DNA of 64,000 nt, from contig CM049310.1 in assembly GCA_026874595.1 (NCBI GenBank), positions 88,295,556-88,359,555 on the forward strand. Direction: 5' to 3'. Position numbers and translations under genes: made by a program. Position 1 is the stretch's first letter. Each line of letters opens with the position of its first letter. The notes below the pieces were generated by a model, which saw nothing but the letters and a program-made list of their open reading frames with translations, did not search any database and was not told the origin of the DNA. Source of the stretch: Sipunculus nudus (lineage: Eukaryota > Annelida > Sipuncula > Golfingiida > Sipunculidae). Positions 12,740 through 24,930 of this stretch are shown piece after piece.

Positions 12740-12775
12740 ATGCGGCGATATCCAGGATCCTGGATACCGCCGCAT
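12740..12775. other. Near-perfect 36-bp GC-rich palindrome
   Basis: Arms TGCGGCGATATCCAGGA and TCCTGGATACCGCCGCA are complementary at 16 of 17 positions with no loop, and one more A-T pair closes the outside. The palindrome is GC-rich inside AT-rich DNA. It could extrude as a cruciform. No T-run follows, so it is not a typical terminator, and no flanking element explains it. Confidence 0.9.
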
Positions 12776-15700
12776 AAAAAGCTTCTAAGTTAACTTTCGA
12801 ACTTAAAACCTTTGTTTGGTAAGTAATCTAAGGAAGATATAGTACTTCATTCGAATCACCAAGAAATTCAGCTAAATATTATGTTTTTGTATATAAACAA
12901 GACTCACTTTTAAAACTTGAATTTGTAACCCTGGCGCTTGAAACTGTCTCAGAATCTTTTTGCTCGCTGAGCCAACACGGCCCGTTACCATTGGTTACAC
13001 AGGCGGGTGCCGGCCAGCCGTGGCTTGAGATAAAACCCAGAGCAGACATCGTTCCCCGTGTATCACCATTTATTAGGACAATGTATATTCTTCTAATCAA
13101 CATTTAACGTGGACAAACACTGTCTAAGTGGTATGTTATATGCGCATTTGATAAGAATATTTTTATTTTATAACGCATAACACATTTTTGACGAAATATA
13201 ATAATTTAATTGTCATGTGAATGTCTCCAGTTTCCTCAAATCATGTTCTAGGGCTCTCGCACAGCGTTGCGTAGAAAGAGAGCACGTGAGCTAGGGCTAG
13301 GCTCGTATTACAATATGAATACTGTGTCATACAAAGAAGTTAGTACGCAGGCAAGATGTAATATATCACTTGAGGTTTACCATCGCAGTAAATTTTTTGT
13401 TTTAAAATCTCGTGTAAATAGTTCATATATGGAATATGTATCCTTTCATTATATGCCACCTTGGTGAAGGTCGCCCTGCAGATATTGCAATATGTAACTT
13501 GAATGACTGAGAATGACTCAATCATGGATTCCACTCAGTCGTGGACTTCACTCTTGTCAAGAGGAAATTTTGCGGTGTTGGCGACGGGAATCAAATTATA
13601 AAATAATGACAAATTCACTTAAGGTATACTTTAATTCAAAAGAAGCAAAAATGCCTACTGTTTGAAGTACTCTAAGTACATGTTATTTAACTTTTAAATA
13701 TAATTTTGTTTAATTTTAATTCCTTTTGAGAAAAGTACATACGATGCCTCGGTGCTGGAAGTATAAGCTTGTTTATCAACAAAACATTGTTGACAAAAGG
13801 AAAATAACGCATGTCCCCTAAGGTGTTTGATTATTTACATATTTACCCTGTTTAAAAGTCTGTTTCGTCTGAATTGACACCAGATACCCTTGTTGAATAT
13901 GTATGGATTTTTTTGGCTGGCCCACACCTGATTTAAACACCTGGATATAAAAAAACGAGCAACCGGTGTGCTATAGGATCTGATTTTTCTGGCCTATTTT
14001 CCTAAAAAAAGGTTAAGAGATTATCTGTAGTTAATATACGGGAATAAGTTTTTTTAATGCCTTTGATAATGATATTCAATAGCAGGGATTGCTATAAAGT
14101 AGTACTTTTCTTCTATGCTCTTTTCTTGCTCCTGTATGACATGATCACATTTCATAACGAAATCTACCTTTAAAATCAAACATTACGCCTTCAGCTTCCA
14201 ATGGCTTTTTAGCACATAAATACCAAACATTCCTCTACAACACTACTGTGGGATGCTGCATTAAATGGATTGCACGACATGGGTAAAAACGGAAAATCCA
14301 GGGCTGCCTCGGAAAGTTTCCCGTTAATTACACACATAAACTACTCAACCCTAGATTATCCAAATCTTTCACGATCGTGTTAAGTAAAATATATCCCGAA
14401 GCTTTGAGGGTGATACAATCTACCGAGAATTGGCCATAAGGTAGGTTGCACGGTTGTAACCTCTTCGGAAGTGTGTAATAGGTCTCTTATCTTTCGCTGG
14501 TAAAAGGGGGATTTTTTTTCTCAGTTTGTTGGTTACACCAAATAAATAAAGATGCATGTCACAAGAGCAGTGAGACATGATAAGAGCTCAGTGTTTTAAG
14601 AGTTCTGTATTTTATAGTGATGTAGAGACAGGTATTTGTCGGGAGTACGTCTTAGCAAAGCTGATTTAGTAGGGTGTGATTTTGCTTCTTACATGAAAGG
14701 ACAATCGATACTTGTAAGTGTATAATCATAAGCGTGTTTGAAATAAAGCACTGGCTTTACTGCCCAGATTGGTCCCTACTGCCAGTTTATTGTCTCAGCG
14801 GCCCCGTACGTCTTTCAGGGGTCTGCGTGAACCGCGCAAAAACTCCGGAATATTTTGTTGTTTTAAATGCGAATATGTCGGTGAAAGTGAAGGGATGTTT
14901 TGAAAAGCCTCGACATATCCGGGACCGTTTTATCAATTCCCTTTCCCATCGGAGCTGATAAAGTGAAGCACAGAAAATGATACATCAGCGTCATCCATAA
15001 ACTAAACTTACAGGCATCACGTCGTTCTCTGCATCTTAAAGAAATACATCCACTCTCCATCTTCTTTGTTTTGTTCTCATTTTTCATACATATATAAGTC
15101 AGGTTTTACTATATCATTATTATTAGATATGGACTTCAGTAACATGGAGAGCGGTCTTATTTAACGTAGTAATTTAGTGTTAGTAAATCTAACGGGGAAA
15201 AAGAGACGGCTTACACAAACGTCTTGATACAGAGTAATGGCAACTTGATATTGGTCTTGACTCGTTGTACGTATTTTTATTTTTATTCTGCACATACAAT
15301 GAAACTTTGTTGAAAAGATGCATTATACCTTTTTGGTGGTACCCTAAAGGGACAGTATATAGTATTTTACACCTCTTTTAAGAAAGTTCTAAAGGCAGAA
15401 CAGGCATTGACGGTGAAATATTAAACCATTTTTCTTAAAAAAAAAACATGATTGTTTAAAATTATTTGAAACAGTCTACCTTTTTGCATGAGCAACTTCG
15501 CTGTTAGACCGACCTTTCCTGAAAGCTTATGGCTTAATATTTAACCACTTAACCGAACAAGAAGTATAAAAACGATACTAGGGACTAAAAACTGGTTTAT
15601 TAATATACATGACAGATGTATAAATCAAGGATAATATTGTATATTTTCATAATATCATAAACAGTAACACAGAATTTTTACTTTATTTATATATATATAT

Positions 15701-15844
15701 TTATATTTTTTTTATTAATAAATCTTTACTCAAACTAAATATATCTTATATAGTTCATGCAGTTCATGTATTAGTCTGATTATTATTAAGAATTTCGTAT
15801 TGTTGCCCATTTAGGTGGTTAAATTTGTTAACCATGAGGCCTTC
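12776..15844. other. Gene-free AT-rich stretch
   Basis: No supported gene or RNA. Open frames are below 80 codons and show no domain. The word AAAGGGACAGTATA at about 15,348 also occurs, inverted, at the outer end of the element copy at 39.77 kb. One shared word is too little to call another copy. Confidence 0.5.
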
Positions 15845-15896
15845 ATATATATATATATATGTATATATATATATGTGTATATATGTATATATATAT
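15845..15896. repeat. Imperfect (TA)n/(TATG)n microsatellite
   Basis: TA dinucleotides interrupted by TATG and GTGT steps. Confidence 0.95.
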
Positions 15897-16111
15897 CATC
15901 ATATAAAATGAAGAGAACAATTCGATTCGTTTATAGCATAAGTACAATGTGTACAAATTGTCGTTAGTTATTTCGAATCAATTTGTATCTTTAATGTATA
16001 TGACAAAAATAGTATTGACATAACATGTAATGATTATAGTTTAAACAAATCTCTAAAATGTTGAAGCGGATTTCCTTTCTAATGAGATTAATCTCTTATT
16101 GAATTAAATGA

Positions 16112-16345
16112 AGTCCAACGGCTTCTGTGGTTAAGCACAGGTGTCAAAGCCAAGTAGTCCTGAGTTCGAAGCACAGCCAAAAGCGGCTTGATTTTCAATG
16201 GTGGTTCCCCTCACCCACCTACTCTGTTCCCGACTTTGACTCGAGTCCGCACTCAGTAGGTGTGTACTCGACTACATCACTGCCACGCAGGGTAAGCGCT
16301 CTGAAAGTTTAATGGGATGGCTGTCCCTAACAAAATCGTTTCCCT
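16112..16345 (+). mobile_element. tRNA-derived SINE-like element
   Basis: An A-box-like segment, CTGTGGTTAAGCAC (about 16,124-16,137), is followed some 40 bp later by a B-box-like GAGTTCGAAGC (16,163-16,171). That is the spacing of an internal Pol III promoter. The region then continues with ordinary-looking body sequence to about CCCTTACAAACGAG. The anticodon arm is not convincing, so a functional tRNA is unlikely. Only one copy is seen in the window, so boundaries are approximate. Confidence 0.5.
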
Positions 16346-19300
16346 TACAAACGAGTACTCAGTGGTTTCAAGGTGTTATGACCAATGATGACACCGGAAT
16401 ATAAAAAAAAATTACCGGTAGCGAGCGTTAGTTCAAACATAGTTCACGTATTTAAAAAACCGAAATGGAACTCTGCAGATGTACATCCAAAGGTTAAGAT
16501 TTAGATAAGTAAGCATTCGAAAGAAAGAGTCGGTATTTCTTTCATTAAATAAGTAAACATTTAAAAATGGGGGGGGGGGGGGGGGGGGGGGAGGAACTTT
16601 CATTAAAAAATAAAAAAGAGAGAAACTGATGTGAAACCGTCACCTCCAATTAGCCACTTTACTCACATTTCAAGATTTTCATTAAAGGTATACACAGACG
16701 ACAGGCTTACTGGGAGATGTTTGAGGAGTGTTGACAGTGTCGCAGGAATGGGGACTTGCTATTTCATCATATCCCTTATTATAAACCACTGGGGATTGTC
16801 GTAAACTAACACAGACTGGGCTTATTTCGCCGTTGCCCTCAGATCATCTGTAAATGTCGCCGAGTCGTGTCTCCTTGTTCCATGCTCATCCCTGAATCCG
16901 GACACTAAATGTCGTGTAGGAATCAATGCGGTGTTTAAAACACTCCTGTAGAATTCATATGTAGCAGCCCTGATCAATGGACAAATTAAAGTGCTTGGCA
17001 GCATGGCGACATATGTCGTCATAGTCTTAAGTACATGTTAAAAATAGCAGAAATAAGATAATCATCATTGAGCGGAGAGACCTCTTCTCCATCTCGTTCC
17101 ATTGGTGCCTGTGAGCACCATACTTTATCCTGCCAATCTCTGTGACCGCTTGTCTGTCAGCAGCCAGAGACCTGAGCACCCTCACCCTGCAGCAAAACGT
17201 GGGCGGACGGGGGTGAAACACAGGCTCTGGAAGTTTGAGTGGCCCAAAGTAAATACCATGTGCATAAATAACCAGAAATGTCCGGTTTTTATTCTTGCAT
17301 TGTCTGGGACGATGTTAAAAGTAACCTATGGGCGTCATTGTCCATATTGCCCCATAAAGCTTGATAAATTTGACACCATGTGCATAAATATTATCCAACT
17401 ATCATCAAAAATTTTATTTTGACCTTGATCCACCGTGAAAATTTCCAGCCTCTAATGGCCAAGTCCGTCTCTGGAACAGTTTCTTGTCAGCGCGGCTTTT
17501 CCTGTTCAATTAGAATACGTTGCGACTTTTGTCGGTGTATCTGCAAGGGCCTATTGCCTCTACCAGGAGAGCATTCGTATTTACCCGTTCGTGTGTGTGT
17601 GTGTTTATTCACAACATAACTCACGCAATCATAAAAGGAATTCAATGAAATTTTCAGGGAAAAGGCAATTAAAGAATCGATAAGATTTTGGTATGAGTCC
17701 GGCTCATGATCCTGATCCAGAAAGGACTTCCAGGAATATTGAACAATGTGCAGTCGCATATGCCCAATTGAACATGGGAAAATGGGAAAACTGGCCAATG
17801 AATGAATTAATTACGGGTCGCGGAATACCCACATTAAGGACCGCACACATGGCGGAGGCCTGCATACATGAAAATGCATATTTCTAGTTTAATATTAAAA
17901 CGTCATGACGTCATGTAGTAGGTTTGGAGGAAATTTTCTCTACGTATCCGTAATATTTTGTTTTAGTTTTTTGTTATCAGTATTTTATGATGTCTTAAAA
18001 CCTCCCAAATGTCTTTACAACTCAAAACGAATCTCGACCTATTTTTGCTCAGCAGTCAAGCTTTAGAATAAAAAAAATGTTGTATTTCGAGGAAACACCT
18101 TCTGTTTATAACACGATCGCATGCTTACAAAGTATAACTTATTCCGTGAAGTGTTTATCACAAAGAACTAAATGTTTATGTAATTTGCCTTGAATAAATT
18201 CTTATCCAACATATTTGAATGGACTACATTAGCCTCTTCATGACTTTTATACCAACTTGTATTTAGAACCCCAGTGCACCGTGGACATAGAATTTCTATA
18301 GCTATACTATCTAACAGGCAGAGTCGTAATCTTGTGAGTCCCATGTCGGCTCATGTCAACTCACCCTTGGAAAACCCATCCACAAAAACCTGGTATTAGT
18401 CCAGAAGGCCAGTTTTAACGCAATAGGCTAGTCACACTTAATAACTATTTAGCTTTTTAATAGAAATGTTCTTTTATTCCGAAATGCATAAAGTTCAACG
18501 AACAGTACAGAGACAGTTACTTTTCGTGGCTGACTTTAACAGATAAAGGTTGAATACGGATGTTCCGGATATGCAGTTTGTCTCACATCGCAAATTAAGA
18601 AGCATCCCCCAGGGGCAGACGTTCAAATATTAAGTAGTGATGTCAAACCACTGTTCCCTACGATTAGTTAAAAGCAGCCCATAATATCGACTACCGTGAC
18701 TTAAACCTATCTTTAGATGCAAAATCTAAGCTTATTATCTGAATTATTAATCTCCTCTGCCGGAGCACTTAATGTCTCGCTCAGTCATAACGCTTGACGC
18801 AAAGCACCTGCTTTTAACGCTACTGGACTTGGTAATTCAAATAAGCTCATAAATGCCATCACTTGACATGGTGGTACTTATCCAATTAACTTCTGATCTG
18901 GCAAACGGTGCCCCTTTTGTATTGACTTAGTTTGCATGGGTTAGATAGATCAAAGATGACACATACTAATTTACACCGATCAATCCATCTTCGTACTATC
19001 AAGTCCGTGGGAGCTATAAGCGGCTCTGGCGTCTATTTCATAAATAATGAACAAGCCTACAAGTGTTCGGGCTGAAATAAAAACTAACATAATGTAAAAC
19101 ACATGCCGTATGAACAAAAACACGTGTGTACCGGAAACGGAACAAGTTTATATGGCTTTATTTGATCGTTCAAATCCCCGATGCATTCCCGGCATGCAGT
19201 GCTAAACGTTTGGTGTAGAACTAACACCAGACGTACATATTTGCCATCTTTGTCTAATTTATTGTGTCACCCGTGTGTTAATCAGATATTCTATTTTTAA

Positions 19301-19695
19301 CCGATCGCTTTGTTTTATGTTCCTCTTAGATGTATGATTACTCAGACAAAATAAAGTTGCGTTATTTTTACAACTTCAACAAAAGTAAATTGCAACTTGT
19401 CAACAAATCAAATTGGATAAATTGGCACATGTTAAAAACCCCATTGCTTTGCTTTGCACTTAAGAATAGTAACATTATGTGTTTCAATGTACCTTACACC
19501 TTTTTTCATGTTATCGCTTTGCTAAAACTTCTTGCCCTTCTTTGTATTTTTATGCAGCTTATCCCTATTTTTAGGTTTTGCTGAGATTACCTGTTTAGTT
19601 CCTTGTGTTTGAATATTCTGAAAAATAAGTAATTTTGTATGCTTTTTGTTGCTTTCTTCCTTTTTGGGTATTTTTTGCTTGATATATTGTTCTTA
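16346..19695. other. Gene-free stretch with a poly-G tract
   Basis: A run of 23 G lies at 16,569-16,591. The word CATGTGCATAAATA is repeated at about 17,258 and 17,379. Short open frames occur on both strands at 16,820-17,890 (up to 106 codons), none with a recognisable domain. 18,720-18,950 contains NK- and homeodomain-like words (CACTTGACAT, CACTTAATG, CAATTAAC) and could be a regulatory block, which is only a guess. Confidence 0.45.
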
Positions 19696-19699
19696 AAGC

Positions 19700-19960
19700 C
19701 GGGAGGTCATGAGTTTGTATCTCAGCCGTGAGGGTGAATTTTTCACAGTCGACCCCCTCCAAGGGTGAGAGCTCTGCAGGCTTAATTGGAAGGTCATGCC
19801 TTTCGGTGGTATGACCCAGCTATGCTATAATGGAGAAGATTACATACACTGGGCCCGCAAGTGCAGTAAACACCAGGCCTAGATAACATCAGGATATAAC
19901 ATGAGAGGAAGCGTGTGACACTGTCCGGTCACGTAGTTCGAAACCGGAATGGATTTTTTT
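19700..19960 (+). mobile_element. Possible SINE-like element
   Basis: Contains a B-box-like word GAGTTTGTATCTC at about 19,711 and another, TAGTTCGAAACC, at about 19,934. The body between them has GGTGGTATGACCCAGCTATG. The style is that of invertebrate SINEs, but only one copy is present and the A box is unclear. Confidence 0.35.
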
Positions 19961-20879
19961 GTTCTAAAAAAATTCTTTTTTATTAATAGTTGTATTAATA
20001 ATTGTTATTTTCCGACAAAACCGTCACCGCGCTAATTCGTTGATACCAAATGGCACTTTGTGAATGTGAATGACATCGCATAAATTCTACAGAACAGGTA
20101 GGTGTATAACTGGCTTAAAGGTCTCAACAACTGATAATCTATTGTGTACTAGCTGCACTCGTGGAAAATCCACGGCTCTGTCTGTTGCATATTTTTGTAA
20201 TGAGATGATAGCAACTTAACGACGCATATTTTAATCCTAAGGATTTTGCAGGAACTTTTGTTACGTGTTTCACTTATATGATACAAAGATTACTTCGGCT
20301 AGAATTCTCCAGAAACACCCTCCCCCAAAATATTAACATAGAAAGAAAAGATAATTCTATTCCAGAAATCACAAAAAAAGGATCGTAGATATAACGATTG
20401 TATAGAGAAGCATTCTACCGTGAAATTTTTTTAAAGATGCTGTGTATTAGTTGAAGCACAGGCGACATCGTGAAACACGCTGTAATTCAATGTAGTCAGT
20501 TGAGGGTATAGTCTAAGGCATGTAAACAGCTCATACGTTATTTGTTTACACATGCATATGTCGTTGAAATCTCTTGTACGCGAAACGTATAGCTGCCAAT
20601 GTGAAAAAGATAAGCCAAGAAAAGTATATTCCAACAGTATTAAATTTTTGGTTTAAGTAATGTTAATTGTCATGGAATAAGCAGGTCTGATGCACAACTG
20701 ACAACTCTCCACTGATAAAAAGAAAGCAGGTTGATATAATTCGATGAAAGCATTTAGCAAAGAAACCACTTCAGCCTTCGTTCGTTGCATTGTCTTTCAG
20801 CAAATTAACGCATAATGTCATATACAGATTTTGCTGAAAATTGTAGAGGGGTACAGTAAAACTGCGTCAGTAACCGATT
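19961..20879. other. Gene-free stretch
   Basis: AT-rich. No supported gene, RNA or repeat. The only open frame of note (minus, 20,431-20,634) starts with an ATG but has no recognisable domain. Confidence 0.5.
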
Positions 20880-22165
20880 ACATTTTTGGAGGTAATCCTC
20901 ATAATTTTTTTCAGAGGAATAATTATAAGGGGCTATTCCTTTGTCCCCGAGTAGAAGCCGCCCATTCGTATGCAGTAGTTCTACCACTCCCCTGGTGAAC
21001 CCGTTTTTCTGAACCATGACAATGTTTTACATGAAACGTGCACGTATGAACGAACGACTGGATTAGTAGATTCTGGCGGGGGTTTCAAAGTCCCCAAGGG
21101 ACTGATGACCCTTAGAAGTGTGTGCAATCTCCCCCCCCCCCCCCGAGGGCTTCCTTTTGAATAAAATTTTTTCAAACAAACCATAAATCGGCCGAACTAC
21201 TGAAACCATGGTTATCATGGAAAGATACTTCTGAATGTATAAAAAATCAACATACCTGTAAACCTATAAAACGGTGATCGTGTAAAGGGTCTCAGCTCTT
21301 TGTGTCCATTCAACGGAAAAGTGCTACCTATTAAAAGATTCATGTGGACATGTGTTCCGCGCTTGAATTAAGAATCTTTACTTTCTTTTGACAAAGTAAA
21401 ATGTCATAAGAGGCGATATATTGGAAATAGGGGTCAGTGGGGACTACAGGATGGCTCCTGGCGAGGGTTAGTGTAAAGACATTTCTTAGTCCATTTCATT
21501 TTGGAGGTATTAAGAATCACCACAATATATATTTTCTTATAATCCATTAAGACAAAGGACCATTCCTTTGTCCCCGTGTGGAAGCCACCCATTCGCATTT
21601 ATGCCAATCGCAATGTGAAGTGGTGTTACTGAAGCATGACAGAGTTCACACATGAAACGCATACACGTGAACTGACTGATATTAAAGGAAAATCTGGTTG
21701 TCTGTACGCCCTGACTACAGATTCTAGTTTGTTATCAATTTAAAGATGTACTGGTGATTATTTTTTTCATATTTCGCTGTCCCTACAGACAACGGATCTT
21801 AACAAATATATGTGACCCCCCCACACCCAACCCGAATGATAATTAAGTGGTGGGCTTCTTTTTGAAAAAAAAAAACTTCATAAAACACATGACTTGGCCG
21901 AACGTTTGAAACCATGGTTATCATGGAAAGATATTTTTGTATGTATAAAAATCAACATACGTGTTACCCATAACAAATTAGTCAAACGGTGGTCACATCA
22001 TTGGACTAAGTGCCCAGTGTTGACCAAACTGAAAAGCCCTTGCATTGACAGCGGAGTCATGTGGTCTTTGGATTAAAAACCTTTACTTCCTTTTGAGAGA
22101 GAGAATTCCTTTAGAGGCGTTACAATGGATATGGGGGGTCAATGGGGAATTTAGTGGACCAGCGT
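20880..22165 (+). repeat. Old local direct duplication, unit about 0.6 kb
   Basis: Unit 1 (about 20,880-21,460) and unit 2 (about 21,496-22,165) share, in the same order, TTTTGGAGGT, CCTTTGTCCCCG, an ACATGAAACG segment, TGAAACCATGGTTATCATGG (21,201 and 21,907), ATCAACATAC, a CTTTACTT..CTTTTGA segment and GGGGTCA.TGGGGA. The offset drifts from about 615 to about 706 bp because of indels, so the copies are old. A C14 run (21,131-21,144) sits in unit 1. No frame is conserved between units. Confidence 0.85.
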
Positions 22166-23685
22166 GACCGCATATTGTACGGAAATGCCTTTTTGGCAGG
22201 ACATGCGCTCTGGCCACGGTCTTTACAGGCCAGTGAAAATCCCCGAGGAGCCTCCTGAAAAAGCGTCACAGGCGTGGAGGACCTTGCAGCACAAAAGAAA
22301 TAGGGGCACCTAATGGGGAAATACAAAATTATTAAATATTCAGCTTAATAGGGCATAATCCCGCAAAATAAAACAAACTTTTTTGGAGAGTCAAATCAAA
22401 ACGGAAGCAGGTAAACCGTGGTCTAGAAAAAAACCATCGCCGTATTAATTATATAGTTATGTTATATTATCACTAGTATCTGCCTTGTCACTACAGCGCC
22501 CTCTCGTGGAAGCTTAGGTAGGTCCTTGAAGAGACCTTGTATACCTTGAAATATTGATCAAGTTATTCTGCTATATCCGGGTACTTATTGATGTGCACCT
22601 AATACGGAAGGGCACGGAGCCAATTTACTTCGACCCATTTTCCTAACAAACTCTGATTCAAGCCTCGTCAGAAGGTTTAGGTGTGACAGAGCTAATATCG
22701 TAAAGACGGCTTGTGCTTCAATATTTCTCTCCCTCTCTGTCATACGTACGGTCGGCTCTTGTACCGAGCCACCATGGTCTTTGAATGTTATAAGCGTAAA
22801 ACTCCTAGCACCAGACACATTCTCTTTAACTGTTAATTGAAAGTGGTCTGTCTCAACGAAAAATAAGTTTACTGAACAAAAAAAACCTTTCATATAGCCG
22901 AGTTATTAAAGTCTACTATGTACTTTCTTCTGGACCCTTGAATTTTTAGCACCTCTTAGACTTGTTATATGAAGAGGTTTACGTCAGTGTCGTAATATTT
23001 TAACCTCTTAATTATACCCAGCCCAGAGGAACAGAGGTCAACAGGCAAAGGTTATTGTTTTGCATCCTAGTCTGTCTTACAAGAAAACGTTTATTGATAA
23101 AGTGATCAGTTTATGAAAGGTTCGTTTTGATTTTTCTAATTTTACATTTATCCCGTTTGAGATCATGCTACAAATGTACTTGAAACTTAATATATATGTA
23201 CATAAAATTGTTAAGTTGACAACTTAAGTAAGTTTATGACATTTTTTCTTCGCGATTAGTTTGAAGGATGCAAGCTTATTAATTTATAATCCCTTTCCGT
23301 GTAAACGCCCATTTTTTACCCCCTCGCAAACTTCGTTGCATCTGACGAACGGCAGTCATTTGTAGTAATCCTTTACCACTTCCAACAGCGCGTTCTTAAA
23401 CCTAATAGTATCTCTTAGACAATACCGGCGCTATTACGGCCCGCAGCTTTGACTTGCTGTGGGCGGGGGTACCAGTATTAACTATCTATGCTTGTCCCCT
23501 TCTAAATACAATGGATACAGAAAACTTGTTACACTTGGAATGTCCTTCATGGTCTCTGGATATACTAGTAGGTACTATATGCTACCTTCTGCCTAAACAA
23601 ACAAGTGGTTTTAAGCTCGGCTCTCTCCGCCAGTAAAGCTGTTTTCTGTACTCGATTTGGCTATGAATAAGTTGTATGTGCCCAG
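22166..23685. other. Gene-free stretch with one ATG frame
   Basis: A minus-strand ATG frame of 102 codons (22,585-22,893, start MKGFFCSVNLFFVETDHFQL) has protein-like composition, with an acidic and basic middle part (TERERNIEAQ). I recognise no domain and there is no promoter or splice context. Frames of this length are expected by chance here, so I do not call it a gene. Confidence 0.4.
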
Positions 23686-23689
23686 CAAA

Positions 23690-23845
23690 GGACCATGGCT
23701 TTCCACTAAGCTTTTGGTTTTCTAAGTATCAACAGACCACCGAACGCCACCATCCGAACCATGGAGAGTGCCTCGTAGCAGTTTATATAACAATTTGTAA
23801 ACCAATGTAAAATAAGTAGAGTTTAAATGTAATCATAATTTAACC
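23690..23845 (+). mobile_element. SINE-like element, copy 2 (3' part)
   Basis: Shares with the copy at 5.6 kb the words CCGAACGCCACCATC, CCATGGAGAGTGCC and an AATGTAAAATAAGTAGAGTT tail. The tRNA-like head is not evident. Its tail lies at the left end of the duplication that follows. Confidence 0.65.
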
Positions 23846-23881
23846 TACTTCAAGGTATGCTCTATCGTATCTCCAATCACT

Positions 23882-23931
<50 letters not shown>

Positions 23932-24060
23932 TCTCTCTCGCTTTCTCTCTCACTGTCTTTCTGTTTCTCTTGCTGTTTCTCTTGCTCTCACCCTGCCTCT
24001 CTCTGACGCTCTTGCTTACTCTCTCTTGCTCTCATTCGCCCTCTCTTGCTCTCTCTCTCT

Positions 24061-24118
<58 letters not shown>

Positions 24119-24531
24119 CTCTCTCCCTGCCTCGCTCTCTTTCTCTCATACTCTCTCTTTTTTGCTCTCTCTGTGTGTGTCTTTCTCTTAATCTCTCTCT
24201 CGCTCTCCCCTGCTATTGCTCTCTCTCTCTTGTTCTCTCTCTGTCTCTCGCTCTCTCTTGCTTTCTTTCCCTTTCTGTTTCTCGCGATCCCTCTCCCTCG
24301 CGATTGCTATCTCTCTCCCTTGCTCTTGCTCTATCTATATATATCCCTCGCTCTTGGTCTCTCTCTTTTGCTCCCTCTCTCTTGGTATCGCTTTTCCTTG
24401 CTCTCTCTCTGTCTCTCTCTCCCTCTCTCTTACTCTCGTTTGCTCTCTCTTTTTCTCTTGCTCTCCCTCTATCTTTCTCTCTCCCTCGCTCTTGTTATCG
24501 CTCTTCCTTGCTATTTCTTTCTCTCACTCTT

Positions 24532-24592
<61 letters not shown>

Positions 24593-24930
24593 TTGTGTGA
24601 ATACCTGCCACCTGACAACAAATGTTTTTTTATACTACAATTTAGAGAACAAATATTATTGTCCGCAACAGGAACGTGTGACACATTTTTATGAATTATT
24701 TGTCCTACATTGTACCATTTGTACTATTAGAAGTACCTGTATGACCAATGTAAAACAAAAACAGTTTAATGTAATTTAATTTGAACCTACGTCAAAGTAT
24801 GCTTTATCAATCCTCCTGACACGGTTCTCTCTGTCTTTCTTTCTCTCGTTTCTTTTTATGTACTACAGTTCAGCGGACTCACGTTATTGTCTGCAGTGGG
24901 AAAGTGTGAGTTAATTTCCTTGAGAAATTT
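23801..24930 (+). repeat. Direct duplication split by a CT microsatellite expansion
   Basis: Unit 1 starts at 23,801 (ACCAATGTAAAA) and unit 2 at 24,743 (the same word). Both go on through CCTACxTCAAxGTATGCT and TGTTCTCT or GGTTCTCT, then a CT-rich tract, then TACTACA.TT, TTATTGTC and GTGTGA words. In unit 2 the CT tract is about 35 bp (24,826-24,860). In unit 1 it is about 0.7 kb. The units are otherwise colinear. Confidence 0.85.
23884..24592. repeat. Long imperfect (CT)n tract
   Basis: About 700 bp of CT dinucleotides with TTGCTCT, CCCTCTCT and CGCGCGCG interruptions. Three overlapping plus-strand frames of up to 222 codons read as Leu/Ser/Phe-rich sequence. They are consequences of the repeat and not genes. 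Confidence 0.97.

Noticed and set aside
12740-12775. Bacterial-type rho-independent terminator
   Set aside because: No T run follows the palindrome, and the window is animal DNA.
24026-24779. Long Leu/Ser-rich open frames of up to 222 codons
   Set aside because: They are translations of a CT dinucleotide tract in all frames.
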